From positions 310,001-374,000 of the forward strand of contig NZ_JACYHB010000003.1 in NCBI RefSeq assembly GCF_014837295.1: a stretch of DNA of 64,000 nt, in the 5' to 3' direction. Origin of the DNA: Cellulosimicrobium arenosum (lineage in GTDB: Bacteria; Actinomycetota; Actinomycetes; Actinomycetales; Cellulomonadaceae). Shown one piece after another: positions 15,101 to 22,337 of this stretch; within the stretch, counting starts at the first letter, position 1, and each line of letters opens with the position of its first letter. Position numbers and translations under genes: made by a program. The notes beneath the pieces were generated by a model. It was not told the origin of the DNA, searched no databases, and saw nothing but the letters and a program-made list of their open reading frames with translations.

Positions 15101-16667
15101 GGCGCGGGAACGTGTCGCGCAGCTGCGGGACGAGCTCGCCGCGGGTCCCGACGCCGCGGGCGTCACGGCACCCGTCGCTGCGCTCGTCGCGTCGGCGGAC
15201 GAGTACCTGCTGCGCGCCGACCCGCCGTCGGCGCAGTGCTCGACGGCGGACGGCGAGCCCGTCCCCACGTGGCGCTCGGCGCCTGCCGCCCCGCGCGACG
15301 CGAACGAGGTCGCGCAGCAGGGGTTCGCGGACGAGACGATCCGCATGGTCGCCCGGGCCGACGTCGGTGGGTGCGGCGTGCGGGTGCGACTGTCGAACGA
15401 GTTCGGCACCGAGCCCGTCACGTTCGACAAGGTGTCGGTCGGCGAGCGGTCCGACGGGCCGCTCGTCGACCAGGACACGCTGGTGCCGGTGACCTTCGAC
15501 TCCGGGCGGACCATCACCATCCCGCCGGGGGAGGAGGCGGTCTCGGACGTCGTCGACCTCCCGGTCGGCGATCGTGCGGAGCTGGCCGTGTCCGCCTACA
15601 CGTCCGGCGCGACCGGACCGGCGACCACGCACAACCTCGCGCGTGAGACCGGGTTCGTCGCTCCGGGCGACCACGCCGACGACGCCGGCGGCGACGGGTT
15701 CCTGCCCGCGACGACGTCGTGGATGTTCCTCTCGGGGATCGACGTCGTGCGGGCAGACCCGACGCCGACGGTCGTGGCCGTGGGCGACTCGCTCACGGAC
15801 GGGCTCGGCACGTCCCTCGGGGCGGAGAAGACCTGGCCGGACCAGCTCGGCGACAGGTTCCTCGTCGAGCAGTCGGGAGCCGCGTCGGTGGTCAACCGCG
15901 GCATGTCCGCCGGGCGGCTCCTGCGCGACGCCGCCGGCTCGGAGAGCGACCCCGCGTCGCTCCCGGGTGCGATCTCACGGCTGGACCGTGACCTCGACGA
16001 CGCGTCGACGGCCGTGCTGCTCATCGGGATCAACGACATCATCCAGGGGCAGCAGGGGGAGGACCCGGTGAGCGCGGACGATCTCGTCGCCGGGTACGAG
16101 GAGTATGTCGAAGAGGCGCACGCGCGCGGGGTGCGGGTCGTCGGGGCGACGCTCACGCCCTACGGAGGGTCGCGCAACTTCACGGAGGCCGGCGAGGCGG
16201 TCCGACAGGAGGCCAACGAGTGGATCCGGTCGAGCGGCGCGTTCGACGCCGTGGTGGACCTGGACGCGGCCGTGCGGGACGCGGACGCACCGCGGCGCAT
16301 CGACCGCCGCTACGACCTCGGCGAGGGCCTGCACCTCAACGATGCCGGTCACCGGGCGATGAGCGAGGCGTTCGACCTCGACGTGCTCCTCGGCGAGCCC
16401 GGCGCGTTGAGCGTCGAGGCGGAGGCACGCTGTCTCGCGGGCACCGCGTACGTCGCCGTGCGCGCCGTCAACGACGGTGACGAGCCGGTCGACGTGGCGC
16501 TGCGGACCGAGTTCGGCACGCACGTGGTCGAGTCGGTGGAGCCGGGTGCGTCGGCATACCAGTCGTTCAGCGCTCGGGCGGCGTCCGTCCCGACAGGTAC
16601 GGTCTCGGCGGTGGTCCCCGGAGGGGAGCCGGTCGAGGTGGAGCTCGCGGCGGTGAGCTGCGACTAG
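12171..16667 (+). CDS. Exported multidomain protein: FG-GAP propeller, LamG domain, SGNH esterase, two-Cys C-terminal domain
   Basis: 1498 residues. A signal peptide (about 1-36, APASA then DP) is followed by a Pro-rich linker. Many FG-GAP/VCBS blades with Ca-binding D-x-D-G-D loops (DIDGDGVNDLLV, DFTGDGDLDLVTG, DWNGDGRQDLLVG and others) span about residues 90-715. A concanavalin/LamG domain follows (LVGSWSFDEGEG to about 930), then an SGNH/GDSL hydrolase region (about 1050-1400) with GDSLTDG (Ser1207), GIND (Asn1288) and EGLHLND (His1388). The residue three before the His is Glu, where Asp is usual. It ends in a roughly 85-residue domain bounded by two cysteines that recurs in two other exported proteins here. 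It probably binds and deacylates a polysaccharide outside the cell. AGGAG lies 5 bases before the ATG. Confidence 0.85.
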   Translation: MSDRTSRTNHRTSRTSLALLLAGVLAAPLAAPASADPAGRSGHTDLAGPTPAAQDSPTPDLPEPSPPLAPLDYDNPGLTVDLAPGLWGAPLPMDIDGDGVNDLLVNSTGKPSNGLWSYRNVGTNEEPLFEAPDRLSAGRADSHISYVDGEPVVTTPNRVYPDVAETGFLAGEAIGFDGTVHEPDLPDGRLRGDQWYMVDYDDDGALDVVVGVGDWSEYGWDAAFDDEGNWTNGPLHGYVYLLRNAGTTDVPRYEDPVKIEAAGDAVDVYGTPSPVVADFTGDGDLDLVTGEFRDEPTFFENVGTRADPQYAAGKPVQLTDGGTLALELEMIVVSAIDWDGDGDTDLVIGEEDGRVSLVENTGDLDDGAPVFEPPVYFQQEATHVKVGALSTPSGVDWNGDGRQDLLVGDSAGFVSYVENLGGDDATPSWAAPVRLEADGTVIHHQAGPNGSVQGPAEEKWGYTSPTAADWNGDGLPDVIVNDIWGRVVWYENVGTRTEPELAAAQPVTVQWDGATPKPAWNWWDPQGDELVVQWRTTPVVRDIDGDGLTDLVMTDHEGYLAFYERVETDDGLALRPGERIFIGEEGSSVFEEGRGDAVDAPEGPIRMNQSEDGASGRRKIAMGDWTGDGRTDLIINGTNAQLLENVGDDDEPWLFRLAGDISNGTLAGHTTSPALVNWDGEGPDDLLLGAEDGVLYLQPWNGGDRPDDRWGTPSDDPADLVGSWSFDEGEGHVAQDGSGNGNHGVVDGATWVEGHTGTGLRLDAFNDYVDLSHTVAPFLADAPGITASAWVRPDSLDSGAQRIFGSRIDGGRAGFEVTFENANARARIAVAARSESGDSYRKLRFDTPSIHAGEWHQVTAVADFEKDLVRLYVDGVEVSASSDPQAVFGADAYDLGTPSQPDTIGRSPDGSSYLRGTVDDVQVYRVARDQRDVLLDLVADESSRWVATGDLPQDLGDQVVAATGDARASLAAGDDAAARERVAQLRDELAAGPDAAGVTAPVAALVASADEYLLRADPPSAQCSTADGEPVPTWRSAPAAPRDANEVAQQGFADETIRMVARADVGGCGVRVRLSNEFGTEPVTFDKVSVGERSDGPLVDQDTLVPVTFDSGRTITIPPGEEAVSDVVDLPVGDRAELAVSAYTSGATGPATTHNLARETGFVAPGDHADDAGGDGFLPATTSWMFLSGIDVVRADPTPTVVAVGDSLTDGLGTSLGAEKTWPDQLGDRFLVEQSGAASVVNRGMSAGRLLRDAAGSESDPASLPGAISRLDRDLDDASTAVLLIGINDIIQGQQGEDPVSADDLVAGYEEYVEEAHARGVRVVGATLTPYGGSRNFTEAGEAVRQEANEWIRSSGAFDAVVDLDAAVRDADAPRRIDRRYDLGEGLHLNDAGHRAMSEAFDLDVLLGEPGALSVEAEARCLAGTAYVAVRAVNDGDEPVDVALRTEFGTHVVESVEPGASAYQSFSARAASVPTGTVSAVVPGGEPVEVELAAVSCD

Positions 16668-16674
16668 GTCGGTT

Positions 16675-16714
16675 GCGCGTGGTCGGTCGGGGTCCGACAC
16701 CACCGGCCACGCGC
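16675..16714. terminator. Hairpin terminator after the FG-GAP/SGNH gene
   Basis: GCGCGTGG (16675-16682) pairs with CCACGCGC (16707-16714), and an inner CGGT/ACCG extends the stem across one mismatch. It starts 7 bases after the stop codon. There is no T run, as is common for high-GC actinobacteria. Confidence 0.55.
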
Positions 16715-16731
16715 TCCCGGCGAGGTGTGAC

Positions 16732-16760
16732 TTGACGGACGCATCGCGCGGTGCCAGAGT
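16732..16760 (+). promoter_or_regulatory. Promoter of the lacI-ABC-ribosylhydrolase operon
   Basis: TTGACG (16732-16737), 17 bases, then CAGAGT (16755-16760). Two LacI-type operators lie immediately downstream, so the regulator would repress its own operon. Confidence 0.55.
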
Positions 16761-16771
16761 GTCCAGAAATC

Positions 16772-16783
16772 GGAAACGTTTCC
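16772..16783. promoter_or_regulatory. LacI-type operator GGAAACGTTTCC, copy 1
   Basis: A perfect 12-bp palindrome with the central CG of LacI-family sites, just after the predicted transcription start. Confidence 0.8.
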
Positions 16784-16805
16784 AGTTGATCGTCGACGAC
16801 GTCTT

Positions 16806-16817
16806 GGAAACGTTTCC
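16806..16817. promoter_or_regulatory. LacI-type operator GGAAACGTTTCC, copy 2
   Basis: A second exact copy, 34 bases (about three helical turns) from copy 1, so two repressor dimers would sit on roughly the same face of the DNA. It is 26 bases before the GTG start of the regulator gene. Confidence 0.8.
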
Positions 16818-16842
16818 GAACCGACGACGAGGTGGAGCGACA

Positions 16843-17883
16843 GTGACGTCATCACGCGCCACGCTGAACCAGGTGGCCGAGCGGGCAGGGGTCTCTCTCG
16901 CGTCGACCTCGCGCGCGCTGCACGGAAGCGGAGCAAGTGCCGCGATGGTCGAGCGCGTCCGCGCGGCAGCGACCGAGCTCGGCTACAGCCCGGACGTCAT
17001 CGGGCGTTCGCTCCGCATGAAGAAGACCTTCCAGGTCGCGTTCGCGGTGGCCGACATCGGCAACCCTGTCTACGTCGAGATGATGGCCGCGATCCACGAG
17101 GTGCTGGACCCCCACGGGTACCGGGTCGTCGTCATGACGACGGGGGACACGCCGCGCTCGACGGCCGACCTGGTGCGCAGCCTGAGCAGCGGATTCGTCG
17201 ACGCGCTCGTCGTGAGCCCGCTGCGGACCGACGACGAGCTGGTTCGAGCGATCCAGGACTCCCCGGTCCCGGTCGTCGTGATCGGCCGCTCGCTCGCGGC
17301 GTACGGGATCGACTCGGTCTCGACCGATTCCGCCGGAGGGATCGGCTCCGCCGTGGCCCACCTGCTCGAGACCGGGCGGCGCCGGATCGGGTTCCTCAAC
17401 GGCCCGCTCGACACCACCCCCGGCGAGGCGCGCCAGCGTGGTTTCGACGACGCCACGGCCGCCGCGTTCGACGGTGACAGGGCCGACGCCGAGGTCGCCG
17501 AGGACTTCACGGTGGCCGCCGGCACGGCGGCGGCGCGCACCCTCCTGGCGCGCGTCCCCGCCGACGGGACGCGACTGGACGCGATCGTCGCCGCCAACGA
17601 CCTGCTCGCGATCGGAGCGATCCGCGCCGTGCGCGAGCTCGGGCTGACCGTGCCGGGCGACGTGGCCGTGACGGGGATGGACGACACCGAGTTCGGGCAG
17701 TTCTTCGAGCCCAGCATCACCAGCGTCTCGCTCGGATCGGCACAACGAGGTCGGGTTGCCGCCCAGATCGTCCTGGACCTCATGGACGGTGCCGAACCGG
17801 GCGCCGCGCAGTCGCTCGTCGGACCGTCGCTCCGCGTGCGTGAGTCGACCGCCGCGGTCGAGGGAACGGGAGGTGCACGATGA
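16843..17883 (+). CDS. LacI-family transcriptional regulator
   Basis: 346 residues. The helix-turn-helix is TLNQVAERAGVSLASTSRALHG, followed by the hinge IGRSLRMKK and a periplasmic-binding-protein-like sensor (VAFAVADIGNPVY, VVVIGRSL, AIVAANDLLAIGAIRA, VAVTGMDDTEFGQFF). The GTG at 16843 is chosen because it follows an AGGTGGAG ribosome site and places the helix-turn-helix near residue 5. An upstream in-frame start would run through the operators. It overlaps the first permease gene by four bases and should repress the whole operon through the two GGAAACGTTTCC sites; the inducer is presumably the imported sugar or nucleoside-like substrate. Confidence 0.92.
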   Translation: MTSSRATLNQVAERAGVSLASTSRALHGSGASAAMVERVRAAATELGYSPDVIGRSLRMKKTFQVAFAVADIGNPVYVEMMAAIHEVLDPHGYRVVVMTTGDTPRSTADLVRSLSSGFVDALVVSPLRTDDELVRAIQDSPVPVVVIGRSLAAYGIDSVSTDSAGGIGSAVAHLLETGRRRIGFLNGPLDTTPGEARQRGFDDATAAAFDGDRADAEVAEDFTVAAGTAAARTLLARVPADGTRLDAIVAANDLLAIGAIRAVRELGLTVPGDVAVTGMDDTEFGQFFEPSITSVSLGSAQRGRVAAQIVLDLMDGAEPGAAQSLVGPSLRVRESTAAVEGTGGAR

Positions 17884-18839
17884 CGACACCGACGCTGGCT
17901 ACGAGCGTGCAGCCGCCGGCACCGAAGAAGGGGAGGAGCCCCATGCCCCGCCTCGGGGGGATGGAGCGGGCCAAGCGCCGCGAGGCGATCGGTCTCGTGA
18001 TGCCCTCGCTCCTGCCGATCCTCGTGCTGAGCGTCGCGCCCCTCGTGATGGGCGTCGCCCTGGCCTTCACCGACGCGCGCCTCGTGCGGAACCCCGACTA
18101 CGACTTCGTGGGCGTCGACAACTTCGTGCGGCTCGCCGACAACAGCTTCTTCTGGGACTCGTTCCGCATCGGCATGATCTGGGCGGTCTCCGTGACCCTG
18201 CTCCAGCTCGCCGCCGGGATGGGCCTGGCGCTCCTGCTCAACTCGGGCCTGCGACTGCAGGGACTCACGCGTGTCCTCGCCCTCATCCCGTGGGCCATGC
18301 CACCCGTCGTCGTGGCGATCATGTGGAAGATGATCTACTCGCCGAACGCGGGGCCGCTGAACGCATTCCTCGGTGCCCTCGGGCTGCCTGACGACACCAA
18401 CTGGCTCGCGGACTTCTCGACCGCCCTGCCCGCGGTGATCGTCGTCGGCGTCTGGATCGGCATGCCGCAGACCACGGTCACCCTGCTTGCCGGTCTCCAG
18501 CAGATCCCGGGCGAGCTGCACGAGGCCGCGGCCATGGACGGCGCCGGCGCGTGGCGACGGTTCCGCGCCGTCACGCTCCCCAGCCTGCGGCCGATCATCA
18601 CGTCGATCACGTCGCTGAACTTCATCTGGAACTTCAACTCGTTCTCCCTGGTCTACATCCTCACCGAGGGCGGACCGGGCGGTCGGACCATGCTGCCGAT
18701 GCTCTTCACCTATCTCGAGGCCTTCAAGAACCGCAACATCGGCTACGCCGCCGCGATGGGCGTCGTCCTGGTCGTCGTCGTCGTGCTGCTGCTGACCCTC
18801 TACCTGCGCTCGCAGTTCCGCGACGAGAAGAAGGGCTGA
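17880..18839 (+). CDS. ABC sugar transporter permease (MalF/UgpA type)
   Basis: 319 residues, six membrane segments after a 35-residue cytoplasmic lead. The EAA loop for the ATPase contact is ELHEAAAMDGAGAWRRFRAVTLP. It belongs to the CUT1 family of carbohydrate importers. Its start overlaps the regulator's stop. No ATP-binding subunit is encoded in this operon, so a shared MsiK-like ATPase from elsewhere in the genome is likely, as is common in actinobacteria. Confidence 0.92.
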   Translation: MTTPTLATSVQPPAPKKGRSPMPRLGGMERAKRREAIGLVMPSLLPILVLSVAPLVMGVALAFTDARLVRNPDYDFVGVDNFVRLADNSFFWDSFRIGMIWAVSVTLLQLAAGMGLALLLNSGLRLQGLTRVLALIPWAMPPVVVAIMWKMIYSPNAGPLNAFLGALGLPDDTNWLADFSTALPAVIVVGVWIGMPQTTVTLLAGLQQIPGELHEAAAMDGAGAWRRFRAVTLPSLRPIITSITSLNFIWNFNSFSLVYILTEGGPGGRTMLPMLFTYLEAFKNRNIGYAAAMGVVLVVVVVLLLTLYLRSQFRDEKKG

Positions 18840-18843
18840 ACCG

Positions 18844-19671
18844 ATGCGCACACTCGTCCGCCCGGCCCAGTACGCGGCCCTGGCCCTCTACATCGTCTTC
18901 CTCGGCTTCCCGCTGCTCTGGCTCATCTCCGCCTCGGTGAAGTCGTCGGCCGAGCTCAACTCGCTCACCGTCAGCCTGATCCCCCAGGCCTGGCACTGGG
19001 AGAACTACGCGCAGTCCCTCGCTCGCCAGGGACTCGTGCACTCGGCCTGGAACAGCCTCGTCGTCGCCCTCGCGTCGACCGCGCTGGTCATCCTCATCGC
19101 GCTGCCCGCGGCGTACGTCCTGGCCAGGCTCAAGGGCAAGATCCGTGCCGCCGGAGTCGGCTGGATCCTGGTGAGCCAGGTGTTCCCGGTGATCCTGGTC
19201 ATCCTCCCGCTGTTCCTCATCCTGCGGACCATCGGCCTCACGGACAGCCTCGTCGGGCTCACCCTCGTCCACACGACATACACGCTGCCCTTCGCGCTCT
19301 GGATGCTCCAGGGCTACGTCGCGGCGATCCCCCTCGACCTCGAGGAGGCCGGGTCGATGGACGGGGCGACCCGGTTCACCGTGCTCCGCAGGATCGTCGT
19401 GCCGCTGCTGGCCCCTGGGGTCGTCGCGACCGCGATGTTCAGCTTCGTCTCCTCGTGGAACGAGTTCTTCTTCGCTCTCGTCCTGCTCCAGTCCCCGGAG
19501 AACTACACGTTGCCCATCACCTTGACGATGTTCATCGGCGGTGAGGGCAAGGTCGCCCTGGGGCCTCTCGCGGCAGGTTCCGTCCTGGCCGCCATCCCCA
19601 GCATCGTCTTCTTCTCGATCATGCAGAAGAAGCTCACCGGCGGGCTCCTCTCCGGCGCCGTGAAGGGCTGA
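18844..19671 (+). CDS. ABC sugar transporter permease (MalG/UgpE type)
   Basis: 275 residues, six membrane segments. The EAA loop is IPLDLEEAGSMDGATRFTVLRRIVVPL. It is the CUT1 partner of the preceding permease, starting 4 bases after it. SWNEFFFALVLL in the late membrane region is typical of MalG proteins. Confidence 0.92.
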   Translation: MRTLVRPAQYAALALYIVFLGFPLLWLISASVKSSAELNSLTVSLIPQAWHWENYAQSLARQGLVHSAWNSLVVALASTALVILIALPAAYVLARLKGKIRAAGVGWILVSQVFPVILVILPLFLILRTIGLTDSLVGLTLVHTTYTLPFALWMLQGYVAAIPLDLEEAGSMDGATRFTVLRRIVVPLLAPGVVATAMFSFVSSWNEFFFALVLLQSPENYTLPITLTMFIGGEGKVALGPLAAGSVLAAIPSIVFFSIMQKKLTGGLLSGAVKG

Positions 19672-19723
19672 TCGGCGTGGCTCGACCAACCCTCTTCCCC
19701 ACCACCATCGAAAGGTCAGACCC

Positions 19724-20998
19724 ATGAAGACTCGTGGCGCGTCCATCGCTGCATGCCTCACGATCACCACTCTCCTCGTCGCCTCGTGCGGCGCGGGCAG
19801 CGGAGACGACGACGGCCCCGTGACCCTCACGTTCCAGTCGCTGTCGGACCAGCCGGCAGCCATCGAGGCGACCGAGTCGATCGTCGCCGAGTGGAACGAG
19901 GACCACCCCGACGTCCAGGTCGAGATCGTCCCCACCGGCTGGGACGGCGTCTACGACAAGCTGATCACCCAGTTCAACGGCGGGGCGGCACCCGACATCG
20001 TCCACTACGAGGCGGCGAGCATCGTCCCGTTCGCGGTGGACGGCTACCTCGCCGACCTGTCCGAGTACATGCCCGACGAGAAGAAGGCGGACATCCCCGA
20101 GGGCATCCTCGACTCGGTCACCGTCGACGACCAGATCATCGCCTACCCGACCGAGCTGCAGTCCTACATGGTGTTCGCCAACAAGACCCAGCTCGAGGAC
20201 GCCGGTGTCGAGGTCCCGACCGGGGACACCATGTCCTGGGACGAGCTGCGGGAGATCGCGCAGGCCACCACGACAGGTGGCACGTATGGGCTCGGCTGGG
20301 GACTCGCCAGCCCGACGGCCACGTTCATGTCGATGGCACCGGGCTTCGGCGGGACCTACTTCGAGGGCACGGGCGCCGACGCGAGCCTGACGGTCGGGGA
20401 GGGCGAGATGGCGCTGCCCGAGCTCGTCAACACGATGGCCTACGAGGACGAGACGATCCTGCCGGTCACGATGACGCAGTCCGGTTCCGAGACCCTCGCG
20501 TCGTTCTACGCGGGCGACGTGGCCATGACGGTCCAGGGCTCCTACCAGGCCGCCAACATCGCGAAGGACGCACCGGAAGGCTTCGACTGGGTGGTCCTGC
20601 CCCCGCTGGCAGGTCCTGACGGAGCCGAGCAGGCCGCGAACCCTCAGACGCTGTCGGTCAACATCGACTCCGAGCACGTGGAGGAGTCGGCGGAGTTCAT
20701 CGACTTCTTCACGGACACCGACAACCTCGCCGCGCTGAACGAGGCCGACGCGCTCATCCCGGCCACCACCTCGGCGCAGGAGGAGATGACCGCGTCGCTC
20801 GGTGACGAGAACGGCTGGTCGACGATCCTCTCGTCCGGGCAGTACCTCACCTCGGCCCCGTACCTGTTCGTCGACGCGTACGCGCAGTGGAAGGACACGG
20901 TGGCCACGCCCGCGTACCAGAAGTTCCTCGCGCAGGAGACAGACGCCGACCAGCTCGCGACCGAGCTGGAGAACGGCTGGGACGAGATCACCAAGTAG
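19724..20998 (+). CDS. ABC transporter sugar-binding lipoprotein (family 1)
   Basis: 424 residues. The signal ends LLVASC (Cys22), a lipobox, so the protein is tethered outside the membrane. Segments typical of extracellular solute-binding family 1 are VTLTFQSLSDQ, VAEWNEDHPDVQVEIVPTGW and GGAAPDIVHYE. A GAAAGG site precedes the ATG. It supplies substrate to the two permeases just upstream. A hairpin follows the gene, which may raise its transcript level relative to downstream genes. Confidence 0.92.
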   Translation: MKTRGASIAACLTITTLLVASCGAGSGDDDGPVTLTFQSLSDQPAAIEATESIVAEWNEDHPDVQVEIVPTGWDGVYDKLITQFNGGAAPDIVHYEAASIVPFAVDGYLADLSEYMPDEKKADIPEGILDSVTVDDQIIAYPTELQSYMVFANKTQLEDAGVEVPTGDTMSWDELREIAQATTTGGTYGLGWGLASPTATFMSMAPGFGGTYFEGTGADASLTVGEGEMALPELVNTMAYEDETILPVTMTQSGSETLASFYAGDVAMTVQGSYQAANIAKDAPEGFDWVVLPPLAGPDGAEQAANPQTLSVNIDSEHVEESAEFIDFFTDTDNLAALNEADALIPATTSAQEEMTASLGDENGWSTILSSGQYLTSAPYLFVDAYAQWKDTVATPAYQKFLAQETDADQLATELENGWDEITK

Positions 20999-21005
20999 CA
21001 GCGAA

Positions 21006-21044
21006 CGGTGCGGGGCGGCCGAGGACCACGGCGGCCCCGCACCG
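21006..21044 (+). terminator. Intra-operon hairpin after the sugar-binding protein gene
   Basis: CGGTGCGGGGC (21006-21016) pairs perfectly with GCCCCGCACCG (21034-21044). It begins 7 bases after the stop codon. It may be a partial terminator or an mRNA-stabilising stem that sets binding-protein levels above those of the enzymes downstream. Confidence 0.6.
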
Positions 21045-21119
21045 GTACCCCGCGGCCCGACGGACGGGTCGCGCCGAGCGGCCCCTGGTGCCGCTCGGAG
21101 AACGACAGGAGTGAGAGAC

Positions 21120-22337
21120 GTGACCTGGCTGGACGATCGAGCGGTGGCAGTGATCACCGGTGCTGCAGTGGGGGACGCGCTGGGAGGCGCGACCGAGGGC
21201 TGGACGCCCGAGCAGATCGAGGAGCGCCACGGCGGTCGCGTGACCGGCATCGTCGCCCCGTGGTACCCGAACTGGCAGGACGCGCGTCCGATCGCGCCCT
21301 ACCACAAGGGTGACGGGCACATCACGGACGACACCCTCATGACGCGCGCGCTCGTCGAGGTCTACGCCAAGCGGCGTGAGCACCTCGACGCGTACGCGAT
21401 GGCGGAGGACCTCGTCCCGCTCATGATCGGCGAGCCGCGCTGGATCCCGGAGCTCGAGTCCACCGCGCTGCTGCTGCAGCGCGTGTTCCTCGCGGAGAAG
21501 TGGATCGTCGCGCGCCTGCACTACGGGCACGTCGACCCGCGCGAGGCGGGCGTCGGCAACGTCGTGAACTGCGGTGCCGCGATGTACGTCGCGCCGGTGG
21601 GGCTTGCCAACGCGGGTGACCCGCGCGGGGCGTACGCGGAGGCGATCGACCTCACGGGGGCGCACCAGGCGAGCTACGGACGCGAGGCCGCGGGTGTCTT
21701 CGCCGCCATGGTGGCGGCGTCCGTCGCACCCGGAGCGACCGTCGACGACGTGGTGGACGCCGCCCTCGACGTCGCCCACGACGGCACCGCCGCTGCGCTG
21801 GGTGCCGTGGTCGAGGCGTTCGACGGCTGGACGACCGTGCCCACGACCGACGAGGAAGAGCGGGCTCTCGGACGCCTGATCCGTGAGACGGTCGCGCCGT
21901 TCGACTCGGTCGGGCCGGCGTACCGCCAGATGTCGATGGACGCGCGTCGCCCGTCACGCACGAAGTCGATCGAGGAGCTGCCGGCGGCGCTGGGCTTCGT
22001 CCTCGGCCATCGCGGCGACTTCCGCGGAGCGGTCCTCGGGGCGGTGAACTATGGACGCGACGCCGACTCGATCGCCGTCATGGCCGGTGCGGTCTGCGCC
22101 GGGATCGGCGGTACCGAGGTCGTGCCGGACGCGTGGCTCGACGAGATCGAGACGGCGAGCCGCATGGACGTCCGTGAGACGGGGCGGCTGATGGCCTCCG
22201 CTGCCGCGGACATCCTGCGCGACGACCGAGAGCGCGCGGCCGAGCGGCTGCGCTCGCTCGACGTGCTGGGTGGTGCGTCGCTCGACGGCACCTCGTCCGG
22301 CGCTCCTGTCGCCGCACGGACCGGGGGTTCGGCGTGA
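21120..22337 (+). CDS. ADP-ribosylglycohydrolase-family protein 1
   Basis: 405 residues. The ARH/DraG fold signatures are GAAVGDALGGATEG near the start (Asp19), HITDDTLMT with the two metal-binding aspartates, and a C-terminal NYGRDADSIAVMAGAVCAG, corresponding to the GGDADT metal motif. The family cleaves N- or O-glycosidic bonds to ribose using two divalent metals. The GTG at 21120 follows an AGGAG at good spacing. Being in an operon with a sugar importer, a second family member and a ribokinase, it probably releases ribose from an imported ribosyl compound rather than reversing protein ADP-ribosylation. That role is inferred. Confidence 0.85.
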   Translation: MTWLDDRAVAVITGAAVGDALGGATEGWTPEQIEERHGGRVTGIVAPWYPNWQDARPIAPYHKGDGHITDDTLMTRALVEVYAKRREHLDAYAMAEDLVPLMIGEPRWIPELESTALLLQRVFLAEKWIVARLHYGHVDPREAGVGNVVNCGAAMYVAPVGLANAGDPRGAYAEAIDLTGAHQASYGREAAGVFAAMVAASVAPGATVDDVVDAALDVAHDGTAAALGAVVEAFDGWTTVPTTDEEERALGRLIRETVAPFDSVGPAYRQMSMDARRPSRTKSIEELPAALGFVLGHRGDFRGAVLGAVNYGRDADSIAVMAGAVCAGIGGTEVVPDAWLDEIETASRMDVRETGRLMASAAADILRDDRERAAERLRSLDVLGGASLDGTSSGAPVAARTGGSA

